The notes: generated by a model not told the origin, from the letters alone. A stretch of DNA of 64,000 bases from an uncultured bacterium (GCA_905214345.1 CAJMLV010000007.1:1-64000), one strand, 5' to 3'; counted from the first letter of the stretch, positions 49,674 through 58,748 are shown. Translations and numbers: made by a program.

Positions 49674-52336
49674 CAGCGGGGGGCGGGGTCCTGCCCCGCC
49701 ACAAATTCCCGGATCTCGGCTTCCACGGCGGCCACTTCCTTTTCAAAAGCGGCAGCGGATACCCGCAAACCGCCGTTGCCCAGAATGATGATCTGTTCGG
49801 TGCCGTCGGAGCTGACCACCCGCACCCGGTGCTTGCGGCCCAGCTCGTGGGTGGTCTTTTCGATATACATGTCGGCGGTCTCGGCTTCCCGGGTGTAGAC
49901 TACATAGATGTTGTGGAACTTCTCCACGCTGCCCGCGCCGCCCCGCACCCGGTAGGCGTCGAACACCACGATGACCTTGCAGCGGCGGTATCCCGCATAG
50001 TTGCACAGGATGTCCTGCAAGCGGCGGCGGGCGGCGTCCAGGTCCCCTTCGGCCAGGCGACGGAGTTCCGGCCAGGCGAAGATCACATTGTAGCCGTCCA
50101 CCAGCAGGTATTCCGGCCCGGCAGGCACGGCGAATGCCGGGGTGCGGTGGCTGCCCATGGTGCGGCGGGCGTCCAGGTCGGCGCTGCGCCGGGCGTTGAG
50201 GTTGTTGTCGCGGCGGCGCACCGGGCCGTAGGTGCGCTCAAAGATGGCCAGCAGCTCCTTGTCCTGGGCGAGGGTGCCCCGGTAGGCATCCGCCCGGCGG
50301 CGGGCGCTGCCGCCCTCCGTTTCCTCTTCCTCCACGGCGTCGGCGTCGGGGGCATTGCGGCCCAGACCGCTGGACACATGGGCCCGGGCGGGGACTTCGT
50401 CCCACTTGACCAGCACACCGGCCCCGTGGCTGCAAAAGACCGAATCTGCCGGGTTTTCGGTGTCGGCATCGGCATCGTACCCGGCCGCGGCGATGACCTC
50501 CTCCGGGTTATGGCAGGGGGCGTAGCCCTGGGGGGTGCAGATGAGACGCCCGGCTCCGCGTGTATAGGCGGCCACCTCCCGGGCATAGCCCCGCAGGGCT
50601 GCCACCGGGGCTTTGCCGCAGAGAACGGCGGTGCCGTCGGCTTCCTGCTGGGGGGCGTCCATCTCCCCGCCCAATCTTTGCAGGTCGGTCATGGCCCGGC
50701 CCAGGCAGTCGGCGGGCAGTTCCAGCCGCACCGCGTACCAGGGTTCCAGCAGCTGCACCCGCCCGGCCTTTTCGGCGGTGCGCAGGCCCTGACGCACGGC
50801 CCGGTAGGTGGCCTGGCGGAAGTCCCCGCCTTCGGTGTGTTTCAGGTGGGCCTTGCCGGCGGTGAGGGTGATCTTCACATCGGTGAGGGGCGCCCCGGTG
50901 AGCACCCCGGGGTGGGTGCGTTCGGCCAGATGGGTGAGCACCAGCCGCTGCCAGTTGCCGTCCAGGGTATCCGGACGGCAGGCGGCGGCAAACTGCAGGC
51001 CGCTGCCCCGGGGAGCCGGTTCCAGCAGCAGGTGCACCTCGGCATAATGGCGCAGGGGTTCATAGTGGCCCACGCCCTCCACCGGGGCGGTGATGGTCTC
51101 CTTGTAGAGGATGCCCCCTTCCCCGAAGGACACTTCCAGCCCGAAACGGCTTTTCAGCAGGCTTTGCAGCACTTCCAGCTGCACCTCGCCCATGAGCTGC
51201 AGGTGAATCTCGCCCAGGGCGTCGTTCCACACCACCCGCAGCATGGGGTCCTCGTCCTCCAGGGTGCGCAGGGCCTTGAGGGCGGTGTGGGGGTCGGTGC
51301 CTTCGGGCAGTTCCAGCTTGTAGTTCAGCACCGGTTCCAGCACCGGCAGTTCGGCGTCGGGCTGGGCGCCCAGGCCCTGGCCGGGATAGGTCACGGTCAG
51401 GCCGGTGACCGCAGCCACGTCCCCCGGTTCCAGCTGGCTGACCAGCCGGAACTTGGTGCCGGAATACACCCGCAGCTGGTCGGCCTTCTCGCAGAAAGGC
51501 TTGGCCGCGTCGGGGCGGCTCTGGAGCATATCTTTCACCTTCAGCACGCCGCCGGTGACCTTGAGCCAGGTCAGGCGAGCGCCCTGTTCGTCGGAAGAAA
51601 TTTTGAACACCCGGGCGCCGAATTCTTCCATGGCATCCCGCTGGCGGGTGAGGGTGCGCAGACCGTCCAGTAGGGGGTCGATGCCCTCCAGCCGCAGCGC
51701 CGCCCCGAAAAAGCAGGGGAACACCTGCCGCCGGGCGATGGCGGTGACAATGTCGGCGGGTTCGGGGGTGCCCCCGGCGAGGATTTCTTCCATCAGGGGT
51801 TCGCTGGCCATGGCCAGGGCTTCGTGGAAGGTGTCCTTGTCCACATCGGGGCCGAAGTCCACACAGCCGTCGCCGAAACGGCCCCGCAGTTCCCGCAGGC
51901 GCACCGCCCGGTCCGCCCCGGGCAGGTCCATTTTATTGATGAAGATGAGGGTGGGCACATGATACCGGGCCAGCAGCCGCCACAGGGTCAGGGTGTGGGC
52001 CTGGACGCCGTCGGTACCCGAAATCACCAGCACCGCATAATCCAGCACCTGCAGGGTGCGTTCCGCTTCGGCGGAAAAGTCCACATGGCCGGGGGTGTCC
52101 AGCAAGGTCACCGAGGTTTCGGGGCCGTGTTCGTCGGCGGGCAGCACAAAGGCCGCCTGCTTGGCAAAGATGGTGATGCCCCGGGCCCGTTCCAACGCGT
52201 CGGTGTCCAGAAAGGCGTCCCGATGGTCCACCCGCCCCAGTTTGCGCAGTACCCCCGCCCGGAAAAGCAGCGCTTCGGACAGAGTGGTCTTGCCGCTGTC
52301 TACATGGGCCAGCACACCGATGACCAGACGTTTCAT
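49673..52336 (-). CDS. TetM-like ribosomal GTPase fused to a YacP/Rae1-like NYN nuclease domain
   Basis: This 887-residue protein has an N-terminal translation-factor GTPase with P-loop AHVDSGKT (residues 9-16), ERARGITI switch, DTPGHVDF and NKMD. EF-G-like domains II-V follow (to about 640), in the manner of tetracycline ribosomal protection proteins. A charged, probably disordered linker (about 655-735) follows. Residues about 741-887 form a NYN/PIN-like domain (YLLVDGYNVIFAWPEL, VVFDAYRVRGG, ADMYIEKTTHELG, VVSSDGTEQ), like YacP/Rae1, a ribosome-associated mRNA endonuclease of Bacillus. I chose the ATG at 52336, where the conserved start MKRLVIGVLAHVD begins. The role is inferred to be ribosome rescue or protection coupled to mRNA cleavage; drug resistance is not shown. 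Confidence 0.88.
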   Translation of the reverse strand: MKRLVIGVLAHVDSGKTTLSEALLFRAGVLRKLGRVDHRDAFLDTDALERARGITIFAKQAAFVLPADEHGPETSVTLLDTPGHVDFSAEAERTLQVLDYAVLVISGTDGVQAHTLTLWRLLARYHVPTLIFINKMDLPGADRAVRLRELRGRFGDGCVDFGPDVDKDTFHEALAMASEPLMEEILAGGTPEPADIVTAIARRQVFPCFFGAALRLEGIDPLLDGLRTLTRQRDAMEEFGARVFKISSDEQGARLTWLKVTGGVLKVKDMLQSRPDAAKPFCEKADQLRVYSGTKFRLVSQLEPGDVAAVTGLTVTYPGQGLGAQPDAELPVLEPVLNYKLELPEGTDPHTALKALRTLEDEDPMLRVVWNDALGEIHLQLMGEVQLEVLQSLLKSRFGLEVSFGEGGILYKETITAPVEGVGHYEPLRHYAEVHLLLEPAPRGSGLQFAAACRPDTLDGNWQRLVLTHLAERTHPGVLTGAPLTDVKITLTAGKAHLKHTEGGDFRQATYRAVRQGLRTAEKAGRVQLLEPWYAVRLELPADCLGRAMTDLQRLGGEMDAPQQEADGTAVLCGKAPVAALRGYAREVAAYTRGAGRLICTPQGYAPCHNPEEVIAAAGYDADADTENPADSVFCSHGAGVLVKWDEVPARAHVSSGLGRNAPDADAVEEEETEGGSARRRADAYRGTLAQDKELLAIFERTYGPVRRRDNNLNARRSADLDARRTMGSHRTPAFAVPAGPEYLLVDGYNVIFAWPELRRLAEGDLDAARRRLQDILCNYAGYRRCKVIVVFDAYRVRGGAGSVEKFHNIYVVYTREAETADMYIEKTTHELGRKHRVRVVSSDGTEQIIILGNGGLRVSAAAFEKEVAAVEAEIREFVAGQDPAPR

Positions 52337-52420
52337 ACATTCCCTCACAGTTGCATTTTTTCGACAAATTCCAGTATTATTATACCCCATTCGGGCGGGT
52401 TGTCCACCCCGGGCAAAGCA

Positions 52421-52448
52421 AAAGGGCGCCTTCGAAAAGGCGCCCTTT
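52421..52448 (-). terminator. Terminator of the GH2 gene
   Basis: AAAGGGCGCCTT (52421-52432) pairs with AAGGCGCCCTTT (52437-52448), with TTTTG following on the minus strand. Confidence 0.75.
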
Positions 52449-52460
52449 GTCGTTGGTATT

Positions 52461-54674
52461 TTACGGCTTGGCGATCTGGTTCAGCTGTTCGTTCAGCGCC
52501 AGCAGCATTTCCTTGGTGATCTTCTTTTCGGTCATGTTGCCCATGAGGTTGGTCAGGCGCAGGATGGTGAAGCCGCCCAGCATCTGGGACAGGTCCGCGC
52601 CGCCGCCCATGTCGGCCCCGGCGCCCATGCCCGCCATGGCCATGAGCTGGCCCATGATGGCGCGGCCGCCCTCAGTGGCGGAGATGTCCTTGATGGTGTC
52701 GTTCAGAGAGAAGAAGCCTTCCTTCTCGGTGATGTCGAACCAGTTCAGGATGGCGCCCTGCTCACGCAGACGGTAGCTCTCGTCAAACTGGTCCACATGG
52801 CAGATGGTGCCGCTGTCCCGCAGGTCCCCGGCCACGGCCACCAGTTCGGTGGTGCCGTTGTTGGGCACGGTGAAGCGGAAGAAGTGGTCTTCGGCCTTCT
52901 GCACGCCCATGGACACGCCGTTGGCGAAGAGTTCCACTTCCGGCTGGTTGGAGTAGACGGTGACCTTGACGGTGTCGCCGGTGTGGTTCACGAAGCGCTT
53001 GCCGCACAGGTGGACGAAAGGCTCGTCGGACAGCCAGGCCTTGTAGGCGTAGAAGGCATCCTTCTTGTACTTGCGGTCGAAGGTGACCAGGCCCTTGTGG
53101 TTCTGGCCGTTCTCGCCGCCCTCGTTGCGGGCGTCGGCGCCGAAGTCGAACATGTTCCACACATGGGTGGCCCAGATGTAGGGACGGCTGAACAGCTGCT
53201 TGATGAGCTCTTCATGGTAGCAGGCCTGGTATTCCTCGGTGTAGTCACCCTGCTTGGGGGTATCGGTGTGCCAGTTCAGGGCTTCGCAGCCGTACTCGCT
53301 GCAGCCGATGGGCAGGGCGGGATGCTCGGCGTGGAACTTGTCGAACCAGGGGCCGTTCATGTCGGTGTCGCCGCCGTACCAGCCGAAGTAATGGTTGTAG
53401 GAAACGGCATCGGGGATCTCCAGATAGGGGCTGTTGGTGGGGCACATGCTCAGCACCGCCATGACGGTGGGACGGCTGGGGTCCATGGTATGGCACAGGT
53501 CGTTGAGCAGGTGATGGTTCTCCAGCAGGTCGGGGTCGGTGTCGCCCTTCATGGTGATCTCGTTGCTCAGGCCCCACACCACGATGGAAGCATGGTGGCG
53601 GTTCTGCACAATGAGTTCCTTCATCTGGCTCAGGGTGTTTTCCCGGCCGGTGGGCATGTGCTGGGAGATGTAGGGGATCTCGGCCCAGACCACCATGCCG
53701 CGCTCGTCGCACAGGTCATAGAAGAACTGGTCGTGCTGATAGTGGGCCAGGCGGATGGTGTTGGCGCCCACCTCACAGATCAGGTCCATATCCTGGATGT
53801 GATCTTCCTTGGTGAGGGCGTTGCCCTTGCCCCAGCTGTCCTGATGGCGGGAAACGCCGTGCAGCGGGTAGGGGCGGCCGTTGAGGATGAAGCCCTTGTC
53901 GGGGTCGATCTGATAGCTGCGGAAGCCGAAACGACGGCAGACGGTGTCCAGCACCTCTTCGCCCTTGACCAGTTCGGACTTGACGGTGTAGAGGTAGGGG
54001 TCCTTGCGGCCATCCCACAGATGCACGTCGGAGACCTGCAGTTCCACCTTGCCGGGGTCGGTGGTGGCCATGGCTTCGATCTTGCCTTCGGCGTTGCGGA
54101 TGGTGGTGCGCACGGAAACACCATCGCTGTCGCCGGTGGCCCAGGTTTCCACCTCCACCCGGCCGCTGACGTCGGGGGCCACGCTCAGGCCGTTGCCGCC
54201 GTAGTAGGACAGGTCAAAGTGGGTCGCGGGAACGCAGACCACGTTCACGTCGCGGTACAGGCCGCCGTAGAAGGTGAAGTCCGCCATCTGGGGATAGACA
54301 CGGTCGTTGGGGGCGTTGTCCACCGCAATGACCAGCAGGTTTTCGTCCTTGAGGGCAGCGGTCAGGTCCACCCGCCAGGTGGAGTAGCCGCCGTCATGGT
54401 GGGCCAGGTGTTCCCCGTTGAAGTACACATCCGCCGAAGAGTTGGCGCCGTTGATCTCCAGGAAATAGGCCCCGGCTTCGGGCAGGTCGGCCTTGTTCAG
54501 ACGCCGGACATACACGCCGGTGCCGCGCCAGTAGTCGTTATCGCCGTCCTGGCCGTCGATGTTGTTCCAGGAATGGGGCAGGTTGACGATGTCCCAGTCG
54601 GTGGGGAAGGTTTCGGGGGTGCCGCCGTTCTTGCGGAAAGCCCACTTGCGGTCGATGTTTACGATGCTTCTCAT
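52461..54674 (-). CDS. GH2 beta-galactosidase/beta-glucuronidase-type enzyme
   Basis: This 737-residue cytoplasmic enzyme has an N-terminal sugar-binding domain (NLPHSWNNIDGQDG, GTGVYVRRL), an Ig-like domain, and a TIM barrel with acid/base Glu in VVWGLSNEITMKGD and nucleophile Glu in GCSEYGCEALNWH. The C-terminus has an unusual Met/Gly-rich stretch (MGQLMAMAGMGAGADMGGGADL) before a final helix, not typical of LacZ. Exact substrate is uncertain between beta-galactosides and beta-glucuronides. It follows a broken GPH transporter gene and is divergent from an AraC regulator. Confidence 0.87.
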   Translation of the reverse strand: MRSIVNIDRKWAFRKNGGTPETFPTDWDIVNLPHSWNNIDGQDGDNDYWRGTGVYVRRLNKADLPEAGAYFLEINGANSSADVYFNGEHLAHHDGGYSTWRVDLTAALKDENLLVIAVDNAPNDRVYPQMADFTFYGGLYRDVNVVCVPATHFDLSYYGGNGLSVAPDVSGRVEVETWATGDSDGVSVRTTIRNAEGKIEAMATTDPGKVELQVSDVHLWDGRKDPYLYTVKSELVKGEEVLDTVCRRFGFRSYQIDPDKGFILNGRPYPLHGVSRHQDSWGKGNALTKEDHIQDMDLICEVGANTIRLAHYQHDQFFYDLCDERGMVVWAEIPYISQHMPTGRENTLSQMKELIVQNRHHASIVVWGLSNEITMKGDTDPDLLENHHLLNDLCHTMDPSRPTVMAVLSMCPTNSPYLEIPDAVSYNHYFGWYGGDTDMNGPWFDKFHAEHPALPIGCSEYGCEALNWHTDTPKQGDYTEEYQACYHEELIKQLFSRPYIWATHVWNMFDFGADARNEGGENGQNHKGLVTFDRKYKKDAFYAYKAWLSDEPFVHLCGKRFVNHTGDTVKVTVYSNQPEVELFANGVSMGVQKAEDHFFRFTVPNNGTTELVAVAGDLRDSGTICHVDQFDESYRLREQGAILNWFDITEKEGFFSLNDTIKDISATEGGRAIMGQLMAMAGMGAGADMGGGADLSQMLGGFTILRLTNLMGNMTEKKITKEMLLALNEQLNQIAKP

Positions 54675-54713
54675 GGGGAAAACCTCCTTTTGGGTATCGG
54701 TAGGGGTGCGGGA

Positions 54714-55032
54714 TCAGTTCTTTTCGTTCTCGTGCTTGGCCTTCAGGGCGATGACGTTCTCATCCACCTGCTTCTTGTGCAGGGGGTACCAGAACCACAG
54801 GATGGCAGCCAGCAGGGCGAAGCCCAGGGCGGGAACCAGGACCGAGATGTTGAACTGGCCGGACTGGACCACAGGGTCGGTGCGGGTGGCGGCGGAGTAG
54901 CCGATGACCACACCCGCCAGGGTGCCGCCCATGGTGCGGAAGGTGGACAGGGACTGACGGTCGTCCGGGTCGGCGGAAACGGCGGAAGCCATGGAGCCGT
55001 AAGGGACGTACCGAGGCTTTGCTGCTGCTCAT
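54714..55032 (-). pseudogene. Eroded GPH-family (MelB-like) sugar transporter
   Basis: A normal start remains at 55032 (AGGAG, then MSSSKAS). The reading frame then jumps to one coding YVPYGSMASAVSADPDDRQSL, the conserved loop of GPH transporters. It continues through GGTLAGVVIGY and then directly into the family C-terminus (WFWYPLHKKQVDENVIALK), ending at 54714. About 350 of roughly 450 expected residues are missing. The first junction is out of frame. I infer internal deletions with loss of function. The linked GH2 gene is intact, so its substrate must now enter by another route. Confidence 0.8.
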
Positions 55033-55165
55033 ACTATCGCTCCTTGCCAAATTCTGTGGGTAAAACGGTATTTTGTGTCCAGACATTGACACCATATTAG
55101 CAAAGAGGAGGGGCAAAGCATTAGAATTATTTCATGTTAAATCTGGATTATTTTTGTTTTTGCTA

Positions 55166-55194
55166 TTGTCATTGCGCAGAAAAAAGCGCATAAT
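55166..55194 (+). promoter_or_regulatory. Promoter of the AraC-family regulator
   Basis: TTGTCA (55166-55171) and CATAAT (55189-55194) have a 17-base spacer. The spacer holds an inverted repeat TGCGC...GCGCA (55173-55190), a likely operator for repression. Confidence 0.65.
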
Positions 55195-55240
55195 GGTTGT
55201 GTATTTTGACGAATGAAACAAGAAAGGCAGTCGTTTTTGT

Positions 55241-56464
55241 ATGAACTACCAAAAGGAGCACGCTTTCTTTTTGCACATCGTACAAAAGGCAGGCATCCGA
55301 TGCCAGGAAATCTCCCTGCCGGCCAAAGGCCCCGGCCCGGAACTGGACGCCGGGCTGCGGCACAAACTGGGGCTGGAACCCTCTCTTTTTGACGGTTGCC
55401 GTACCTTTTTCCCCTATTTTGAGCCGGGTGTGGTCTACCGCATGGCCGACCGGTTTTACATGCAGTATCTCTTTCTTCTGCTGCCGGGCGGGGACCGGTG
55501 CATGGCGGTGGGGCCGTATCTTTCCATGCGGCCCTCCTCCCGGCAGGTGCTGGAAACGGCGGAGAGGTACGGCCTGACCCCTGCAGCCGCCCATTTTCTG
55601 GAAGAATTCTACCCCAGCCTGCCCCTTATTGTAGACAGCAGTCCCTTCTATTCCATGGTCTATTGCCTGTGCGAGTCTCTCTTCGGCCGGGAGGCTGAGG
55701 TGCGTCCCATCAGCCTGCAGGATGCACTGACGCCTTCGGCCCTGGCCAACCCGCCCGCCCCCGCGGAACTGGCTTCGGTGATGCGGCGGCTGGAACTGCG
55801 CTACCGGTTTGAGGACGAACTGATGCTGGCGGTGGCCCGGGGCGACCGGGACAAGGTACGCCAGGCACTGAGCGACGTGCACATGAATGCCGCCATCGAC
55901 CCCCGCCTGGCCGACCCGGTGCGCAACCTGAAGAACTACTGCATCATCCTGAACACCATTCTGCGCAAGGCTGCCCAGCGGGGCGGGGTCCACCCCATCT
56001 ATCTGGACGACCTTTCCAAGACTTATGCCGAGCGCATCGAACAGCTGCCCACCACCGGGGCCGCTTACCGCATCGTGCTGGAAATGGCGGAGGAATACTG
56101 CCTGCTGGTGCAGCGGCACAGTCTTTCGGGGTATTCGCCCCAGGTACAGCAGGCCATGGTGCTGGTTCGGCAGCATCTTTCGGAGCCTTTAAGCCTGCGC
56201 ACGGTGGCGGCGGCACTGGACGCCAACCCCAGCTATTTTTCCGCCCGGTTCAAAAAGGAGACCGGCCAGACCCTCACCGACTTTATCCTGCAGGAGCGCC
56301 TGCGCCTGGCCATGAATCTGCTGGGTTCCACCCGGCTGCAGGTGCAGAGCGTGGCCATGCACTGCGGATTTCTGGATGTGAACTACTTTTCCCGCCTGTT
56401 CCGGCAGTCCACCGGCATCACCCCCACCGAGTACCGCCGCCGCGGGCAGACCATGCAAAGCTGA
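55241..56464 (+). CDS. AraC-family transcriptional regulator
   Basis: This 407-residue regulator has a long N-terminal sensory region (about 1-300) of a kind common in Clostridia and a C-terminal AraC domain (LSLRTVAAALDANPSYFSARFKK and VQSVAMHCGFLDVNYFSRLFR). It is divergent from the broken transporter and GH2 gene and probably activates them. The effector is unknown. A long bidirectional terminator follows. Confidence 0.88.
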   Translation: MNYQKEHAFFLHIVQKAGIRCQEISLPAKGPGPELDAGLRHKLGLEPSLFDGCRTFFPYFEPGVVYRMADRFYMQYLFLLLPGGDRCMAVGPYLSMRPSSRQVLETAERYGLTPAAAHFLEEFYPSLPLIVDSSPFYSMVYCLCESLFGREAEVRPISLQDALTPSALANPPAPAELASVMRRLELRYRFEDELMLAVARGDRDKVRQALSDVHMNAAIDPRLADPVRNLKNYCIILNTILRKAAQRGGVHPIYLDDLSKTYAERIEQLPTTGAAYRIVLEMAEEYCLLVQRHSLSGYSPQVQQAMVLVRQHLSEPLSLRTVAAALDANPSYFSARFKKETGQTLTDFILQERLRLAMNLLGSTRLQVQSVAMHCGFLDVNYFSRLFRQSTGITPTEYRRRGQTMQS

Positions 56465-56477
56465 GCCCCGCCGCAAA

Positions 56478-56520
56478 AAAGAAACGGCCGTTTCCCCAAA
56501 AGGGAAGCGGCCGTTTCTTT
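56478..56520. terminator. Bidirectional terminator between the AraC gene and agrD
   Basis: Nineteen-base arms (56478-56496 and 56502-56520) centred on CGGCCG pair with one mismatch. T-rich ends lie on both strands, so it ends both the AraC gene and the agr operon. Confidence 0.85.
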
Positions 56521-56578
56521 GGTGAGAAAAAGAGAATGTCAAATTAACGGAGCAGCCCGACGGCTGCGGCGCCCATGC

Positions 56579-56746
56579 TTACTTGCTGGGCTCTTCGGCC
56601 TTGGCGTCCACCGGCTTTTCGGGGCGCTTGGGCTGGTAGAGGATCGCGGCGGGGCATTCCGGCGGCCAGCCATAGGTCTGGGCGCCGATCATGGTCTGCA
56701 CAGCCTTCTTCGCAGTCTGATGCAGGATGGATTTTTCTTTGTTCAT
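56579..56746 (-). CDS. agrD: AgrD-like cyclic autoinducer peptide precursor
   Basis: This 55-residue precursor lies 36 bases after agrB. The N-terminal half (1-24) is basic and amphipathic, starting MNKEKSILHQTAKKAV. The core carries the only cysteine, C31, in WPPECPAAIL, followed by YQPKRPE (37-43) and an acidic tail. The pattern Cys, four to five hydrophobic residues, then YQPxxPE is the hallmark of clostridial AgrD precursors. The mature signal is predicted to be a thiolactone ring starting at C31 (five or six residues). AGAGGG lies upstream of the ATG. Confidence 0.88.
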   Translation of the reverse strand: MNKEKSILHQTAKKAVQTMIGAQTYGWPPECPAAILYQPKRPEKPVDAKAEEPSK

Positions 56747-56782
56747 TTACAATACCCTCTTTTCTGCAAAAATCGGCAGGCA

Positions 56783-57343
56783 TTACTGCATACCAAAACC
56801 CAGCTTTGCCAGCAGCAGCAGGACCGCCACCACACAAAGCGCGAGTACAAGGTAGACCGCGTATCCCGGCGCGAAAACCAGCAGGAGAACTGCCGCCCCA
56901 TCGGCCACAACCAGGCGTTTGCGGGTACTGCGGCGCAGGGCCGCCATCTCCCGCTCATCAAAATGCAGGTTCTGGTTGTTCACCGGTGCCAGGGCCACCA
57001 CCACCGCGGTGCCGGCCGCCAGCGCAAGGGCGCAGAGCCAGACAGGCAGCAGCGGCGCCGCCAGCAGGCAGATCACTTCACAGGCCAGGGATTTGACCAG
57101 ACATTCCAGATAGGAATTGGCATGGTAGCCGTTGGTGCGTTTGCGCAAAAAGCAGATGCCCCACAAAAACAGCACCGTCTGCGGGAAGCCCGCCAGCACC
57201 GTGCCCACCACCGCCATAACGGCGAAGGCGCTCCACTGGTCCAGCTTGCATTCCAGGATATACGCACACCATTCGGTCTGTTCGGCGGTGATGATCCCCC
57301 GCCGCAGAAAGCTGCGGGTCAGGCGCTGCGCAAGGCCTTCCAT
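56783..57343 (-). CDS. agrB: AgrB-like peptide-processing membrane protease
   Basis: This 186-residue integral membrane cysteine endopeptidase cuts and cyclises the AgrD precursor. The catalytic pair is H74 and C81 in NGYHANSYLECL, matching the usual spacing (His and Cys seven apart). About five membrane helices are present. I chose the ATG at 57343, preceded by GGTGA and giving the usual N-terminus (MEGLAQRLTRSFLRRG); an upstream ATG at 57403 has no such support. Confidence 0.92.
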   Translation of the reverse strand: MEGLAQRLTRSFLRRGIITAEQTEWCAYILECKLDQWSAFAVMAVVGTVLAGFPQTVLFLWGICFLRKRTNGYHANSYLECLVKSLACEVICLLAAPLLPVWLCALALAAGTAVVVALAPVNNQNLHFDEREMAALRRSTRKRLVVADGAAVLLLVFAPGYAVYLVLALCVVAVLLLLAKLGFGMQ

Positions 57344-57431
57344 GGCGTGTTCACCCCCATCCGGACTAAGATAAAAATACCATGAATCACCCGGGATTGC
57401 CACGATTTTGTCGTGAATGTCGAGTGGCGTG

Positions 57432-58748
57432 TTATGAACGCGGAAGGTTGGGAAGCTCTACCAGGTAAGAGAACCATCCGTTTTTATAGGTCATATCGTG
57501 GTAACATTCGCTGTACTGTGCCAGGATGGTGCGCACGTTGGCCAGGCCGTAGCCGTGCATGGACGGGTCCGGTTTGGTGCTGGGGATGGTGCCGTCCACA
57601 ATGGTCACCGGCAGGCTGCGGTTGCGCACCGAAAACAGAAAGGTCTCTTCCAGAATGGCCCTCACCTCGATCTCCCGCTGGTCCCGGGGCAGCCGGACGC
57701 TGGCTTCGATGGCGTTGTCCATCAGGTTGCTGATGACCACCGTCAGGTCGCTGACGCGGATCTCCAGCCCGGACAGGTCGCTGACCACAAAACGCAGGTC
57801 TATCCCCTGCTTGCGGGCAACGAAAGCCTTCTGGTTCAGCAGGGCATCCAGGGCGGCGTTGTGGGTGTTCACCGCCAGCAGGCGCTCGTTCTGCTGGCTG
57901 ATCAGTTCCCGGGTATATTCCTTGGCCCGGCCGTAATCCCCCTCGTTCAGATACCCGTACAGGGATACCAGATGGGCGGTATAATCGTGGGTCAGGCGGC
58001 GCTGCATCGTATATGCATTGCTCAACGCCTCCACGCTTTCGGCCTGGGCGTGGAGTTTTTCGTTCAGAGCCAGGGATTCCTCCCGGTAGCGGGAATTCTG
58101 TTCCAGCCAGTCGATGAGCACGATGACCAGCAGGTTGATGCACACCAGAAACACGGTGCAGACCAGCACCACCCCCGCATCGGTCTGCCCCGCCACCGAC
58201 GAACGCAGCAGATAGATGCTGACGGCGGTGGAACCGGAGGAGAGCAGCAGCGGCGCCAGCCACAGCCGCCAGCCGCCCTGCCCCATCTTCTTGGGACGGA
58301 GGAGTTTCTGCGCCAGAAGCAGCACCGCCATGCCCAGCATCTGCTCCGCCACCGAAGCGGCAATGACCAGGGAGTAGGAACTGCGGAACCGTTCCAGCGT
58401 GACGTTGAGGATTTTCAGCACCGCAAACACCACGATCACGTCAAACCCGTTGAGCAGCGCGTAGAACAGGCAGGATACCAGTATCCGGAAAACCACCCCG
58501 CCGCTGTACAGGCTCAGCCCCAGTATCAGGAACAGCAGGGTGCTGAAAGCCATCTTGACAAAGCTTACGGGGATGTGCCAGTCGTTCAGCACCCAGCCGA
58601 ACAGGATGGTCAGCGCTGCGAACATCCCCCAGAACCGCAACCCCGTCAGCCGCCGCTTGAGAAAGATGTCGAAAAACAGGACCCCGGCAAAACATTGCAG
58701 CACCGTGATCAGGATTCCCAGCAGGGTACCCAGCATGGCATCGTTCAT
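57432..58748 (-). CDS. agrC: AgrC-like sensor histidine kinase
   Basis: This 438-residue kinase has six to seven N-terminal membrane helices (to about 215) forming the peptide receptor and a cytoplasmic HPK10-type kinase. The phospho-acceptor is H254 in RRLTHDYTAHL. The N box is NLMDNAIEA (341-349) and the G box HGYGLANVR (398-406). The start overlaps agrA by four bases (ATGA). Confidence 0.9.
   Translation of the reverse strand: MNDAMLGTLLGILITVLQCFAGVLFFDIFLKRRLTGLRFWGMFAALTILFGWVLNDWHIPVSFVKMAFSTLLFLILGLSLYSGGVVFRILVSCLFYALLNGFDVIVVFAVLKILNVTLERFRSSYSLVIAASVAEQMLGMAVLLLAQKLLRPKKMGQGGWRLWLAPLLLSSGSTAVSIYLLRSSVAGQTDAGVVLVCTVFLVCINLLVIVLIDWLEQNSRYREESLALNEKLHAQAESVEALSNAYTMQRRLTHDYTAHLVSLYGYLNEGDYGRAKEYTRELISQQNERLLAVNTHNAALDALLNQKAFVARKQGIDLRFVVSDLSGLEIRVSDLTVVISNLMDNAIEASVRLPRDQREIEVRAILEETFLFSVRNRSLPVTIVDGTIPSTKPDPSMHGYGLANVRTILAQYSECYHDMTYKNGWFSYLVELPNLPRS

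Noticed and set aside
49673..52336. Calling the TetM-like protein a tetracycline-resistance gene
   Set aside because: The GTPase half resembles ribosomal protection proteins, but the NYN fusion and chromosomal setting suggest a housekeeping or stress role, and resistance cannot be read from sequence.
52056..55100. A 1014-codon open frame on the plus strand
   Set aside because: It is antisense to the GTPase, the GH2 enzyme and the transporter remnant, with shadow composition and no domain.
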